Positions 1 to 7,367 of a DNA stretch of 64,000 nucleotides are shown one piece after another. A program made the translations under genes and the position numbers. The notes beneath the pieces were generated by a model. That model did no database searches. It was not told the DNA's origin and saw only the letters and a program-made list of their open reading frames with translations. The stretch's first letter is position 1; each line of letters opens with the position of its first letter. The stretch is from CAZMCC01 sp964564695 (GTDB lineage: Bacteria; Planctomycetota; Phycisphaerae; Phycisphaerales; UBA1924), in assembly GCA_964564695.1 (NCBI GenBank), contig CAZMCC010000004.1:1-64000 (forward strand), written 5' to 3'.

Positions 1-43
1 CCACCCCAGGAACCCCCCGAGCCCTTGACTTTCAAGACAGTCG

Positions 44-60
44 CTCCGCGATGCGCGGAG
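44..60. repeat. Small perfect hairpin downstream of tyrS
   Basis: CTCCGCG, a three-base loop, then CGCGGAG. It lies about 35 bases past the tyrS stop codon on the minus strand and could help end that transcript, but the following bases are not a convincing T run. Confidence 0.4.
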
Positions 61-72
61 GGAGATCTTGTT

Positions 73-97
73 CACTCGCTTGCGCTCGCGTCTCTTA
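73..97 (-). repeat. GCAA-core repeat abutting the tyrS stop codon
   Basis: On the minus strand the tyrS stop TAA is followed at once by GAGACGCGAGC, GCAA and GCGAGTG. This resembles the stop-adjacent GCAA hairpins found after asd, coaC and others in this window, but here the arms pair poorly, so it is a sequence relative and not a clean hairpin. Confidence 0.5.
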
Positions 98-1516
98 TGA
101 CCATCTCGTGATGTGCCAGGTTTTGCCGCCGCGGCGGAGGGCGATGATTCGGCCGTGGAGGAGGGTGGCGAGGGAGACTCTTGCGTCGGGGGCGGCTTTG
201 TGGCCGTTGACGGAGATGGAGCCCTGGGCGAGGAGCGTGCGGGCTTCGGATTTGCTTTTGGCGAGGGTGGTCTGGGCGAGGAGGTCGACGAGGGGGATGC
301 CGGCTACGCCCGCCCCGCCATCGGCGCTGAGGGATTGCTTGTCGTGGTTCGTTGATGGGGCGGAGGCGAGGACTTCGTCGAGCAGGGCTTCGTCGAGCTT
401 GTTGAGTTCGCCAGAGAAGAGGGCCTGTGCGGCGTGCTGTGCGCGCTCGCGTTCGGTGGGGCCGTGGAGGAGTTCGGTGGCGTGGTGGGCGAGGGCGCGC
501 TGGGCTTCGCGCTTGGAGGGGTCGGTGGCGAGGGAGTGCTCGAGGGCGGTGATGTCTTCGCGCGAGAGGTGGGTGTAGATCTTGAGGAAGCGGACGGCGT
601 CAGCGTCGGCGGCGTTGAGCCAGAACTGGTAGTAGGCGTAGGCGGAGGTGCGGGCGGGGGACTTGTCGTTGGGGCCCTTGGGGGCGGTGAGCCAGATGGC
701 GCCGGATTCGGTTTTGCCGAACTTGGTGCCGTCGGCTTTGGTGACGAGGGGCCAGACGAGGCCGAAGGCGGGGGGGGAGTCGGGGGCGTCGGAGGAAGAC
801 ACAGGCGGGACGCCTGTGCCACCGGGTGGGGACACAGGCGGGACGCCTGTACCACCGGAGCCACTCATTTTTTTGATGAGGTCCATGCCGACGACGATGT
901 TGCCGTACTGGTCGGAGCCGCCCATCTGGAGCGTGACGCCGTGGATGCGGTGGAGGTGGGCGTAGTCGTAGGCCTGGAGGATCATGTAGGAGAATTCGGT
1001 GTAGGAGATGCCGTGGTCGCGGCCTTCGAGGCGGGACTTGACGGAGTCCTTCTGGATCATCATGTTGACGGAGAAGTGCTTGCCGACGTCGCGGAGGAGC
1101 TCGAGGTAGCCGAGCTTGGCGAGCCAGTCGATGTTGTCGGGCATGACGGCCTGGGACTTGCCGGGGGAGAAGTCGAGGAAGCGGTCGAAGATGGTGCGGA
1201 TCTCTTTGACGTTGGCGGCGACGACTTCGGGGGTGTTGAGCTGGCGCTCGGCGGATTTGCCGGAGGGGTCGCCGATGAGGCCGGTGCCGCCGCCCATGAG
1301 GGCGACAGGACAGTGGCCGTGGCGCTGGAAGCGGGCGAGGGCCATGATGCCGACGAGGTTGCCGATGGTGAGGGAGTCGGCGGTGGGGTCGAAGCCGACG
1401 TAGGCCTTGCGTGCGGCGGGGGTGGAGCCCGAGAGGTGGGCGTCGAGGGCGGGTTGGTCGGTGACCTGCTGGATCAGGCCGCGCCAGGCGAGTTCGTCGA
1501 GGAAGGAGGAAGGCAT
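95..1516 (-). CDS. tyrS: Tyrosyl-tRNA synthetase
   Basis: Class I aminoacyl-tRNA synthetase charging tRNA-Tyr in the cytoplasm. The protein has 473 residues from the ATG at 1516; an open frame continues upstream to 1852 but that part runs antisense-free through the neighbouring gene and looks noncoding. Visible motifs are the HIGH-like SLTIGNL near residue 48, GDPSGK near 83, the tyrosine-site QMGGSDQYGN near 187, the KMSKS equivalent KFGKTE near 255, and a C-terminal S4 RNA-binding domain from about residue 400. Odd: residues about 209-240, just before the KFGKTE loop, are an extra segment containing GGTGVPPVS twice, encoded by a dispersed palindromic repeat. The reading frame stays open, so the enzyme is probably functional. 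Confidence 0.95.
   Translation of the reverse strand: MPSSFLDELAWRGLIQQVTDQPALDAHLSGSTPAARKAYVGFDPTADSLTIGNLVGIMALARFQRHGHCPVALMGGGTGLIGDPSGKSAERQLNTPEVVAANVKEIRTIFDRFLDFSPGKSQAVMPDNIDWLAKLGYLELLRDVGKHFSVNMMIQKDSVKSRLEGRDHGISYTEFSYMILQAYDYAHLHRIHGVTLQMGGSDQYGNIVVGMDLIKKMSGSGGTGVPPVSPPGGTGVPPVSSSDAPDSPPAFGLVWPLVTKADGTKFGKTESGAIWLTAPKGPNDKSPARTSAYAYYQFWLNAADADAVRFLKIYTHLSREDITALEHSLATDPSKREAQRALAHHATELLHGPTERERAQHAAQALFSGELNKLDEALLDEVLASAPSTNHDKQSLSADGGAGVAGIPLVDLLAQTTLAKSKSEARTLLAQGSISVNGHKAAPDARVSLATLLHGRIIALRRGGKTWHITRWS
800..851 (-). repeat. Two tandem CACAGGCG palindromes inside tyrS
   Basis: Two copies of CACAGGCG, three bases, CGCCTGTG (800-818 and 833-851, the second with one end mismatch) sit in frame in tyrS. 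Further copies lie between genes at 58744-58762 and 60123-60141. On the tyrS coding strand the loop is TCC, the same loop as in the other copies. Confidence 0.85.
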
Positions 1517-1554
1517 GGGCGGAGGGTATGGGGAGGTGCGGGGTCGAAGAGGAT

Positions 1555-2019
1555 CTAGTCCGCGTAGCGCCAAAGAACAAAGGCGACGAACACGGGAGGA
1601 AGCGTGCAGGCGAGGACGGCGATCATGGCCCGGAGCTGGCGAGAGAAACGAGCAAATCGCCGGCGGGCAGCAAGGATGGTGGTGAGGCTGCCGCAGAGAG
1701 TGGCGAAGGCGCTGCCGAAGAGCAGGCCGAGCGTGCCCATGAGAGTGGACGGGCCCACGTTGCCGTTCCGAACCATGAGGATCAGCAGCACGATCATGAA
1801 ACCAGTAAGGCCAATTCCGCAGGACAACCCGATGACGGCGACAAGGAACCAAGCGAGGCGCGGCTCACGCACGGTGACGCTCAGGCACAGGGGTTGGTTG
1901 CATTCGGGGCAGACGCCCGTGGCGAGCCCGCGGAGGTTGTAGTTGCAGCTCGGGCAGAATTCGTCGGTGTCGGCGAGATAGGTGGAGAGGAGATGTGAAT
2001 TCGGGGGCGGGGAAGGCAT
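1555..2019 (-). CDS. Zinc-ribbon membrane protein, unknown function
   Basis: A 154-residue protein with an N-terminal zinc ribbon (CPSCNYNLRGL, then CPEC, about residues 22-40) followed by three or four hydrophobic segments (about 55-85, 92-117, 130-150). This zinc ribbon plus membrane helices arrangement recurs at 58818-60095 and 63284-63994 in this window and is common in planctomycetes, where it has no assigned role. It lies 38 bases upstream of tyrS on the same strand and could be co-transcribed with it. The function cannot be told from sequence. Confidence 0.75.
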   Translation of the reverse strand: MPSPPPNSHLLSTYLADTDEFCPSCNYNLRGLATGVCPECNQPLCLSVTVREPRLAWFLVAVIGLSCGIGLTGFMIVLLILMVRNGNVGPSTLMGTLGLLFGSAFATLCGSLTTILAARRRFARFSRQLRAMIAVLACTLPPVFVAFVLWRYAD

Positions 2020-2058
2020 CAGTGGGCTCCGGTGCGTCTCTCGCGCGGCGGGCGTTCA

Positions 2059-2085
2059 CTGTGAGCTTGGGCTCACGGCTCGTTA
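2059..2085 (-). repeat. Stop-adjacent hairpin, asd
   Basis: On the minus strand the asd stop TAA merges into AACGAG, then the stem CCGTGAGC, loop CCAA, GCTCACAG. One pair is a G-T wobble. It is a member of the GCAA-loop family also found at 6179-6198, 9038-9060, 9753-9772 and 17101-17120. Confidence 0.75.
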
Positions 2086-3189
2086 GAGCAGCTCGGCGAT
2101 CTGGACGGCGTTGAGGGCGGCGCCTTTGCGGAGCTGGTCGCCGGCGATGAACATGTCGAAGCCGAGGGTGGGGGAGTCGACGCCGAGTGTGGCGCCTGGC
2201 GGGAGCTGGCTGGGGTCGGCGCGGAGGCGGCCGACGAGGACGTTGTCCTTGCCGCTGGCCTTCAAGGGAGTGGGGAAGCGGTTGGCGGCGCGGTCGTCGA
2301 CGAGGGACACACCGGGCGCGGACTCGAGGGCGGCGCGGACCTGGGCGAGGGTCGCGGGCTTCTTGAGGGTGATGTTGATGGATTCGGCGTGGGCCCGCAT
2401 GACGGGGACGCGGATGCAGGTGGCGGTGATGCGGACCGAGTCGTCGTGCCACATGCGGCGGGACTCGTGGATGAGCTTGGACTCTTCCTGATTGAGGCCG
2501 GTGGCGGGGTCCATGGCGGAGTTGTGGCTGAAGAGGTTGAAGGCGTAGGGCTCGGGGAAGATGACGGGCTTGGGGTCCTTGCCGGCGAGGACGTGCTCGG
2601 TCTGCTCGCGGAGCTCTTCCATCGCCTTGGCGCCGGCGCCCGACGCGGCCTGGTAGGTGGAGATCACGAGACGGTCGACGCCGAAGGCCTTGCGGAGCGG
2701 GTTGACGGCGACGAGCATGATGATGGTGGAGCAGTTGGGGTTGGCGTAAATGCCGCCGACCGTTCCGGGGCCGCCACTGGCGCAGGGGGCCGCGTACGCG
2801 TTGGGGATCTTGAGGTCTTCGGGGTTCACTTCGGGAGTGACGAGCGGGACGCCGTGCTCCATGCGGAACGCGCTCGAGTTGTCGACGACGGCGATGCCGG
2901 CGCGGGCGAGGAGCGGGCCGATCTTCCTCGAGATCGAGGAGCCGGCGGAGAAGAGGGCCACGTGCACGCCGGCGAAGGCCTTGAGCAGGGCCGCGGGGTC
3001 CTCGGGGAGGCCGATGATCGTGTGCGGCTCGTTGCGGTAGGTGAGCTTCTGGCCGGCGGAGCGCGGCGACGCGAACAGCTTGATCTCGCGGTGCTGGAAC
3101 TTGCGGCCCTCGAGGACGCGGAGCATCTCAAGGCCGACGGCGCCGGTGGCGCCGACGATGGCGAGGCTGGGGTTCTTGTGGAGAGTCAT
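2083..3189 (-). CDS. asd: Aspartate-semialdehyde dehydrogenase
   Basis: NADPH-dependent enzyme that reduces aspartyl phosphate to aspartate semialdehyde on the way to lysine, methionine, threonine and diaminopimelate. The 368-residue protein from the ATG at 3189 has the Rossmann motif GATGAVG (about residues 13-19) and the catalytic cysteine in NPNCST (about 153). Just before this cysteine is a short extra stretch with another cysteine (AAPCASGGPGTVGG). The longer upstream frame is not coding: it runs through repeats and over the next gene. The stop codon is part of a palindromic repeat. Confidence 0.95.
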   Translation of the reverse strand: MTLHKNPSLAIVGATGAVGLEMLRVLEGRKFQHREIKLFASPRSAGQKLTYRNEPHTIIGLPEDPAALLKAFAGVHVALFSAGSSISRKIGPLLARAGIAVVDNSSAFRMEHGVPLVTPEVNPEDLKIPNAYAAPCASGGPGTVGGIYANPNCSTIIMLVAVNPLRKAFGVDRLVISTYQAASGAGAKAMEELREQTEHVLAGKDPKPVIFPEPYAFNLFSHNSAMDPATGLNQEESKLIHESRRMWHDDSVRITATCIRVPVMRAHAESINITLKKPATLAQVRAALESAPGVSLVDDRAANRFPTPLKASGKDNVLVGRLRADPSQLPPGATLGVDSPTLGFDMFIAGDQLRKGAALNAVQIAELL

Positions 3190-3228
3190 GGGGGATTGTT
3201 CCCTTGTGAGGATGAATGCAGAAAGGCG

Positions 3229-3270
3229 GTACGCGGAGGGCGCGGAGATGGACGGAGTGACGCGGAGAGG
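3229..3270. repeat. GCGGAG-type degenerate repeat, left arm
   Basis: TACGCGGAGGGCGCGGAGAT and the following bases closely match 4480-4519 and, less exactly, 10356-10392. An inverted copy (CTCTGCG and CTCCGCG units) lies at 3348-3390, so the two arms enclose about 80 bases between asd and the prenyl synthase. Confidence 0.75.
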
Positions 3271-3347
3271 ATGAGACGGAACTGTGGAACCGATGATTGA
3301 ATTCAAATGCGTTTGAGCACTTCGCCGTCCTCCAAATAGCTTTGGTT

Positions 3348-3390
3348 TTCTCTGCGTTCCTCTGCCCGTCTCCGCGTCCTCTGCGTACGG
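3348..3390. repeat. GCGGAG-type degenerate repeat, inverted right arm
   Basis: TCTCTGCGTTCCTCTG and TCTCCGCGTCCTCTGCGTAC are the reverse complement of the 3229-3270 arm in imperfect form. The arm ends just before the stop of the prenyl synthase. Confidence 0.7.
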
Positions 3391-3397
3391 CCTTTCT

Positions 3398-4456
3398 TCA
3401 GGCCGAGCGGGTGACCACGGCGTCCGCCATCGCGAGGAGCAGGCGTTTGGGCGCGCTCTCGGGGAGGGCGGTGAGGTCGGCTTTGGCGCGGTCGACGAAG
3501 CGCTGGGCCGCGGAGCGGGCGTGGGCGATGGAGTCGGTCGCGGCGAGGGCAGATTTGAGCGCGAGCGGGGCGGGGGCCGGTCCTTGATCGGCGACGGACT
3601 CGAGGACTCGGAGCGTGCGCCCGCGCTGCTCGGGGGTCGCGGCGCGGAGATGGTGGATGATCGGGAGCGTGAGCTTGCCGAGCTCGGCGTCGCGGCCCAG
3701 GGGCTTGCCGACGGTGGTCTCGTCGCCGGTGAGGTCGAGGAGGTCGTCCTGGATCTGGAAGGCAATGCCGAGGCGCGAGCCGAAGCTCGCGAGGCGGTCG
3801 GCGTGGTCTTCGGTCGCGCCCGAATGGATGGCGCCCAGGCGGCACGCGGCGGCGATGAGGCTCGCGGTCTTGCGCTCGAGGATCTCGAAGTAGGTCGGTT
3901 CGTCGAGTGAGAAGTCGCCGCGGTGGTCGAGCTGGAGGAGCTCGCCGGAGCAGAGGGTCATGCCGACTTCGCCGATGAGCAGGGCGGAGCGGCGGCCGCG
4001 TTCGCCGGGGATGCCGGAGCAGAGGCGGTAGGCGGCGGAGAAGAGGTAGTCGCCCAGGATGACGGCGGCCTCGTTGCCGGCGAGGGCGTTGATGGTGGCG
4101 CCGCGGCGGCGGGTGCCGGCGTCGTCGAGCACGTCGTCGTGGACGAGCGTGGCCATGTGGACCATCTCGCACACGGCGGCGACGGCGAGGTGGGCGTCGG
4201 TGATCATGCCCGCGTCGACGCCCCCCTCACCCGCGGAGGTTGCGGCGCGGGGGTGCGTGGCGAGGCCGGAGAGGATGACGAGGGCGGGGCGGAGCATCTT
4301 GCCGCGGTAGTGCTCGACGTGCTCGACGAGGCGGGTGACCGCGGGGAGTTCGGAGCGGAGGCGGTCGTCGAAGAGGGCCTCGACGCGCGCGAGGGTGTCG
4401 CCGACCAGGGCCTGGACGGGGGCGAGATCGGCGGGGACGTCGAGGAACGCGGGCAT
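3398..4456 (-). CDS. Long-chain polyprenyl diphosphate synthase
   Basis: Trans-prenyltransferase that extends farnesyl or geranylgeranyl diphosphate with isopentenyl units, probably for the menaquinone or ubiquinone side chain. The 352-residue protein from the ATG at 4456 has GKMLRP (about 52), the first aspartate-rich motif DDVLDD (107-112) and the second, QDDLLD (236-241), both needed to bind magnesium diphosphate. Chain length cannot be read with certainty, though the small residues before the first motif favour a long-chain (hepta- to nonaprenyl) product. The open frame extends to 4741 but crosses a repeat and an opposite-strand gene, so the shorter start is preferred. Confidence 0.92.
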   Translation of the reverse strand: MPAFLDVPADLAPVQALVGDTLARVEALFDDRLRSELPAVTRLVEHVEHYRGKMLRPALVILSGLATHPRAATSAGEGGVDAGMITDAHLAVAAVCEMVHMATLVHDDVLDDAGTRRRGATINALAGNEAAVILGDYLFSAAYRLCSGIPGERGRRSALLIGEVGMTLCSGELLQLDHRGDFSLDEPTYFEILERKTASLIAAACRLGAIHSGATEDHADRLASFGSRLGIAFQIQDDLLDLTGDETTVGKPLGRDAELGKLTLPIIHHLRAATPEQRGRTLRVLESVADQGPAPAPLALKSALAATDSIAHARSAAQRFVDRAKADLTALPESAPKRLLLAMADAVVTRSA

Positions 4457-4479
4457 GTGCGGGAGGATAGGAGGAAGAC

Positions 4480-4519
4480 GTACGCGGAGGGCGCGGAGAT
4501 TGGCAGAGTGACGCGGAGA
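4480..4519. repeat. GCGGAG-type degenerate repeat, single copy
   Basis: Nearly identical to 3229-3270 over about 38 bases. It lies between the prenyl synthase start and the small lipoprotein gene, with no obvious inverted partner. Confidence 0.75.
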
Positions 4520-4570
4520 AATGCGATTCGGGGCGGAGTGGACCGGAGCGGAGGCGGGTATGGTTTTGGT

Positions 4571-4879
4571 ATGAGAACGAGCCGAATTGGAGTGGTTGTC
4601 GTGTGCGGGCTGATCGCGCTGGCGGGCGGGTGCGCGGGCGGCGGGGACGGCTGGAAGGTTGTTGAGCAGTTCGATAACGGACCGGCGGGCGGGCCGCGGG
4701 GGGGGTCGGAGGGGCTTCGAAAGGTGCGCAAGAGCGACCATCCGACGCCGGGGAAGAACTGGAAGGAAGTCGACCCGATGACGCTGACGGCGGAGGAGCG
4801 GCGGGAGCTGGGGTTGGATGAGGTGCAGGGGGATCGGAAGCAGGATCGTGGGGCGATCAAGCCGATGGGGAGGCCGTGA
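4571..4879 (+). CDS. Small secreted lipoprotein, unknown
   Basis: A 102-residue protein starting MRTSRIGVVVVCGLIALAGG followed by Cys: a short basic N-terminus, a hydrophobic core and the lipobox LAGGC, so a signal-peptidase II substrate is likely. The rest is polar, glycine- and charge-rich, without a recognised domain. The ATG at 4571 gives the lipoprotein signal. The frame is open much further upstream, but there it lies antisense to the prenyl synthase. The ribosome-binding site is weak. It lies alone between two minus-strand genes. Confidence 0.65.
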   Translation: MRTSRIGVVVVCGLIALAGGCAGGGDGWKVVEQFDNGPAGGPRGGSEGLRKVRKSDHPTPGKNWKEVDPMTLTAEERRELGLDEVQGDRKQDRGAIKPMGRP

Positions 4880-4892
4880 GGCGCAGGGGACG

Positions 4893-4958
4893 CCGGACCT
4901 GAGTCTTCGAAGGTCCGGGTTGGTGAAGTCGAGCGCGCTGCCCGGAGCCTCGTCCGGG
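4893..4958. repeat. Two hairpins after the lipoprotein gene
   Basis: CCGGACCT, ten bases, AGGTCCGG at 4893-4918, then CCCGGA, GCCTCG, TCCGGG at 4941-4958. Together they lie between convergent genes and may terminate transcription. Neither has a clear T run. Confidence 0.45.
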
Positions 4959-4963
4959 TCACG

Positions 4964-6094
4964 CTACGGGATCGTCACGTCGAGGATTACGGCACCGGGC
5001 CAGTCGGTGCCGTTCCCGGGCTGGCCGTCATATCGCCATGACGCAACGAGCGGCCAGCCGGGGGCGTCGAACCAGTCGTAGCGGAGGTTGCCGAGGGTAA
5101 TCGAGGCGTCGGGCTTGGACGCGAATTCGACGGGAAGCTCGATCGAGAGGAGTTCGCCCGGCTTCAGGGTCTGCTGGCCTGGGGCGGGGTCAACGCGGCT
5201 GGAGTAGTTGCACTGGAGCGGCAGGCTTGCTCCGGATTTGTCGTGGAAGGCCCAACGAGACACGCCGCTGCGGAGGTTGCCGAAGAGGGAGCGCGGGAGG
5301 TCGACGGGCTTGTCGCCGATGTTGACGACATGCAGGTGGAAGGTAAGGCGGAACTCGTCTTTGGCGACGTCGAGCATGAAAGACAGGCCGCGGGATGTGT
5401 GCCACGGGCGCGGTGAGTTGCTCAGGGTCGCCTTGGACTTGAAGAGCTCGCAGAGGCGCTTGGAACGCTCGTCGGCGGGAGCGATCGCGTCGCCCACCGC
5501 CCAGTGGATCGACGGATCGACCGGCGTGGCGGCGCGAGTTCTGACCGCGGTGACCAGACGACGGTCGGAGTCCTGATTTGCCGGTTCGATGTCGGCGTAA
5601 AGAACGGCGAATCGCGGCCAGTCGGCGTGCGTGCGGATGAGTTCGAGGAGTTGATCGCGGCAGGCGGGCCAGGTGGCGCGGACGATCTGCCCGGCGACCG
5701 TGTTATCCGTCGTGTCGCTCGAGGTCAGCGCCTTGGAGACCAGATTGAAGGTATCGGCCGGGAGGGCTTGGAGCGGGTGCTGCGAAATTGCAGTGACGAG
5801 TTCGCGCCGTGCGCCCCGCGGCAGGGTGGTGTCGAGTGCCGCCGTGAGCGCTTCGAAGAGGGCGGCGTCGTCCCTCGCACGTGCGGAGATGGCTTCGGCG
5901 AGGAGCTGTTGACGCTCGCTGGGAGGTGCGGCGAGGATGCGCTGGGCGAGGGGAGCTGTGGCCGGCGGGGGAGTGGTCGTTGGGTTGGGCTGGGCGGCGT
6001 TGGCGCACGCGCACAGCACCATGGTTGTGGCGATGCGTGCAATTGCGGCGAGCGCGGCGCGAATCGGGTGGGTGTAGGTTGGGACGGGCACCAT
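4964..6094 (-). CDS. Hypothetical secreted protein
   Basis: From the ATG at 6094 the protein has 376 residues and a candidate signal sequence (hydrophobic residues about 10-30, with VLCACANA suggesting a lipobox). A proline/threonine-rich linker follows, then an alpha-helical middle (about 45-190) and a beta-rich C-terminal half that includes LHVVNIGDKPVDLP, typical of a domain of immunoglobulin-like fold. No enzyme motif was recognised. An upstream ATG-equivalent at 6235 would add 47 residues that lack codon bias and cross a palindrome, so it was rejected. Confidence 0.65.
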   Translation of the reverse strand: MVPVPTYTHPIRAALAAIARIATTMVLCACANAAQPNPTTTPPPATAPLAQRILAAPPSERQQLLAEAISARARDDAALFEALTAALDTTLPRGARRELVTAISQHPLQALPADTFNLVSKALTSSDTTDNTVAGQIVRATWPACRDQLLELIRTHADWPRFAVLYADIEPANQDSDRRLVTAVRTRAATPVDPSIHWAVGDAIAPADERSKRLCELFKSKATLSNSPRPWHTSRGLSFMLDVAKDEFRLTFHLHVVNIGDKPVDLPRSLFGNLRSGVSRWAFHDKSGASLPLQCNYSSRVDPAPGQQTLKPGELLSIELPVEFASKPDASITLGNLRYDWFDAPGWPLVASWRYDGQPGNGTDWPGAVILDVTIP

Positions 6095-6178
6095 GAGAAG
6101 GTATGGCCGGTCGGCGGGAGCAGTCTCGCGGGGGGGCGCGGTTGGGTGGTCGAGCGCGTGCGCGCAAGCGGAGGTGCA

Positions 6179-6198
6179 CCCTGAGCTTGCGCTCAGGG
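6179..6198 (-). repeat. GCAA-loop hairpin with altered stem
   Basis: On the minus strand CCCTGAGC, GCAA, GCTCAGGG. Relative to the usual CCGTGAGC/GCTCACGG stem, both arms carry a matching change, so pairing is preserved. The flanking ACGAG before the stem is also kept. Confidence 0.75.
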
Positions 6199-6336
6199 CT
6201 CGTATGGGCGCGGCTGGTCGATCGACCCGGACCATCGCAGAGCCTCAGGTCCGGCGTCCGGGCGATGGACGTTGATGTGACGGCGGCGCGTTCGCAACTC
6301 TCGCTTGCACTACGGGCTCGTTGGGGTGTTGAAGAG

Positions 6337-6364
6337 CACTACCGGCCCAAAGCGGCCGGTAGTG
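6337..6364. repeat. Perfect 11-bp hairpin with GCTTTG loop
   Basis: CACTACCGGCC at 6337-6347 pairs perfectly with GGCCGGTAGTG at 6354-6364. The loop read on the minus strand is GCTTTG. Confidence 0.85.
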
Positions 6365-6381
6365 GCACCCGGCGTTGAGAA

Positions 6382-6411
6382 CATGCTCAAGCCCAGAGCG
6401 GCTTGAGCATG
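6382..6411. repeat. Perfect 12-bp hairpin with GCTCTG loop
   Basis: CATGCTCAAGCC at 6382-6393 pairs perfectly with GGCTTGAGCATG at 6400-6411. The loop read on the minus strand is GCTCTG. The stem is unrelated to that of the hairpin 17 bases away, but the loop and closing GCC/GGC are the same. Confidence 0.85.
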
Positions 6412-6433
6412 CCACCCAGCTCTATAGCAGCGG

Positions 6434-7330
6434 CTACTTCTCTGCCACGACGTAGTTGATGTGGGCGTAGTCGGCGGTGCCTTTGGCGCGTTTGCGGAAG
6501 GTGCCGGTGCCTTCGCCGTCTTCGTCTTCGTCTTCCCAGTAGACGCAGACGTTTTTGAAGCCGGCGTCAGTGAGGACGTCCTGGATTTCCTTGAGGTTCC
6601 AGAGGCGCCAGTCGTAGCGGAAGGCGCGGTTGTATTGCGTGCCGTCCTTGAAGTGGAAGTGGATGTAGTTGATGCAGTGGGCGGTGATGGGGTCGAAGGA
6701 GAACTGGTCCCAGATGTACTTGAAGGAGCGGACGCCGCGGCCGCAGCGGCGGGACTCGCGTTTTTCGAGGAGGGCGTCGGAGCCGCCGTAGTGGTCGAGG
6801 AAGAAGACGCCGCCGGGGGCGAGGTCATCGCGGACGGAGCGGAAGTACTTGAGCATGAGGTTGCGGTCCTCGAAGCAGAAGTACGAGAAGTTCATGGCGT
6901 TGACGATGTCGGGTCGGGCGCCGGGGGCGGCCTTGTGCTTGAGGACGTCGCCGTTCTCGAGGACGATGCGGTCGCGCTGTGCGGGGGTGAGCTGGGAGAG
7001 ATTGTTGAGGATGCCCCAGGCGAGTGGCGTGGGGTCGAGGTCGACGCCGACGGCGGTGTTGGTCGGGCGGCGGCGGACCCACTCGCAGGCGGAGGCGGCG
7101 GCGCCGCAGAAGTCTTCGCGGAAGCGCGAGGCGGTGCGCCCGCGGATGGACTTGTAGACGCGGTCGACGAAGTCGATCTCGGCCTCGATGGACTGGACGG
7201 CCTCGGTGTAGAGGTCGTACTTGTCGGCGTTGGCTCGGGTGAGCGGGGGGGGCTTGGGCTTGGGGGTCTTGCGCGTGGGGGTCTTTGCGGAGGGAGAGGT
7301 CGAAGTTGCGCGAGGGCGGCGTTGGGGCAT
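6434..7330 (-). CDS. Class I SAM-dependent methyltransferase
   Basis: The 298-residue protein opens with a basic, proline/threonine-rich tail (about 1-30), followed by a class I methyltransferase fold. The SAM-binding region is around FREDFCGAAASACEW (about 70-85), the acidic end of beta2 is GVDLDPTPLAW (about 94-104), and the segment DIVNAMNFSYFCFEDRN (about 140-156) is the motif IV region. A C-terminal half rich in aromatic residues probably recognises the substrate, which I cannot name. It is followed by a palindrome cluster. The gene is expressed away from ugd, with which it shares a divergent intergenic region. Confidence 0.8.
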   Translation of the reverse strand: MPQRRPRATSTSPSAKTPTRKTPKPKPPPLTRANADKYDLYTEAVQSIEAEIDFVDRVYKSIRGRTASRFREDFCGAAASACEWVRRRPTNTAVGVDLDPTPLAWGILNNLSQLTPAQRDRIVLENGDVLKHKAAPGARPDIVNAMNFSYFCFEDRNLMLKYFRSVRDDLAPGGVFFLDHYGGSDALLEKRESRRCGRGVRSFKYIWDQFSFDPITAHCINYIHFHFKDGTQYNRAFRYDWRLWNLKEIQDVLTDAGFKNVCVYWEDEDEDGEGTGTFRKRAKGTADYAHINYVVAEK

Positions 7331-7367
7331 GGGGGCGGAGTTTAGAGGGGTGATCGGGGGAGTTCGC

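Larger units (their letters stand above)
6095..6433. other. Intergenic palindrome cluster
   Basis: This 339-base stretch between a methyltransferase stop and a hypothetical gene start holds no gene. It contains at least four repeat elements: a CCCTGAGC hairpin with GCAA loop (6179-6198), a GCTTGCACTACGGGCTCGTT element (6303-6322), and two perfect long hairpins (6337-6364 and 6382-6411) that share a loop but not a stem. Confidence 0.8.

Noticed and set aside
1517..1852. Upstream extension of the tyrS frame
   Set aside because: It has no family match and overlaps the neighbouring membrane-protein gene on the same strand in another frame. The ATG at 1516 fits TyrRS.
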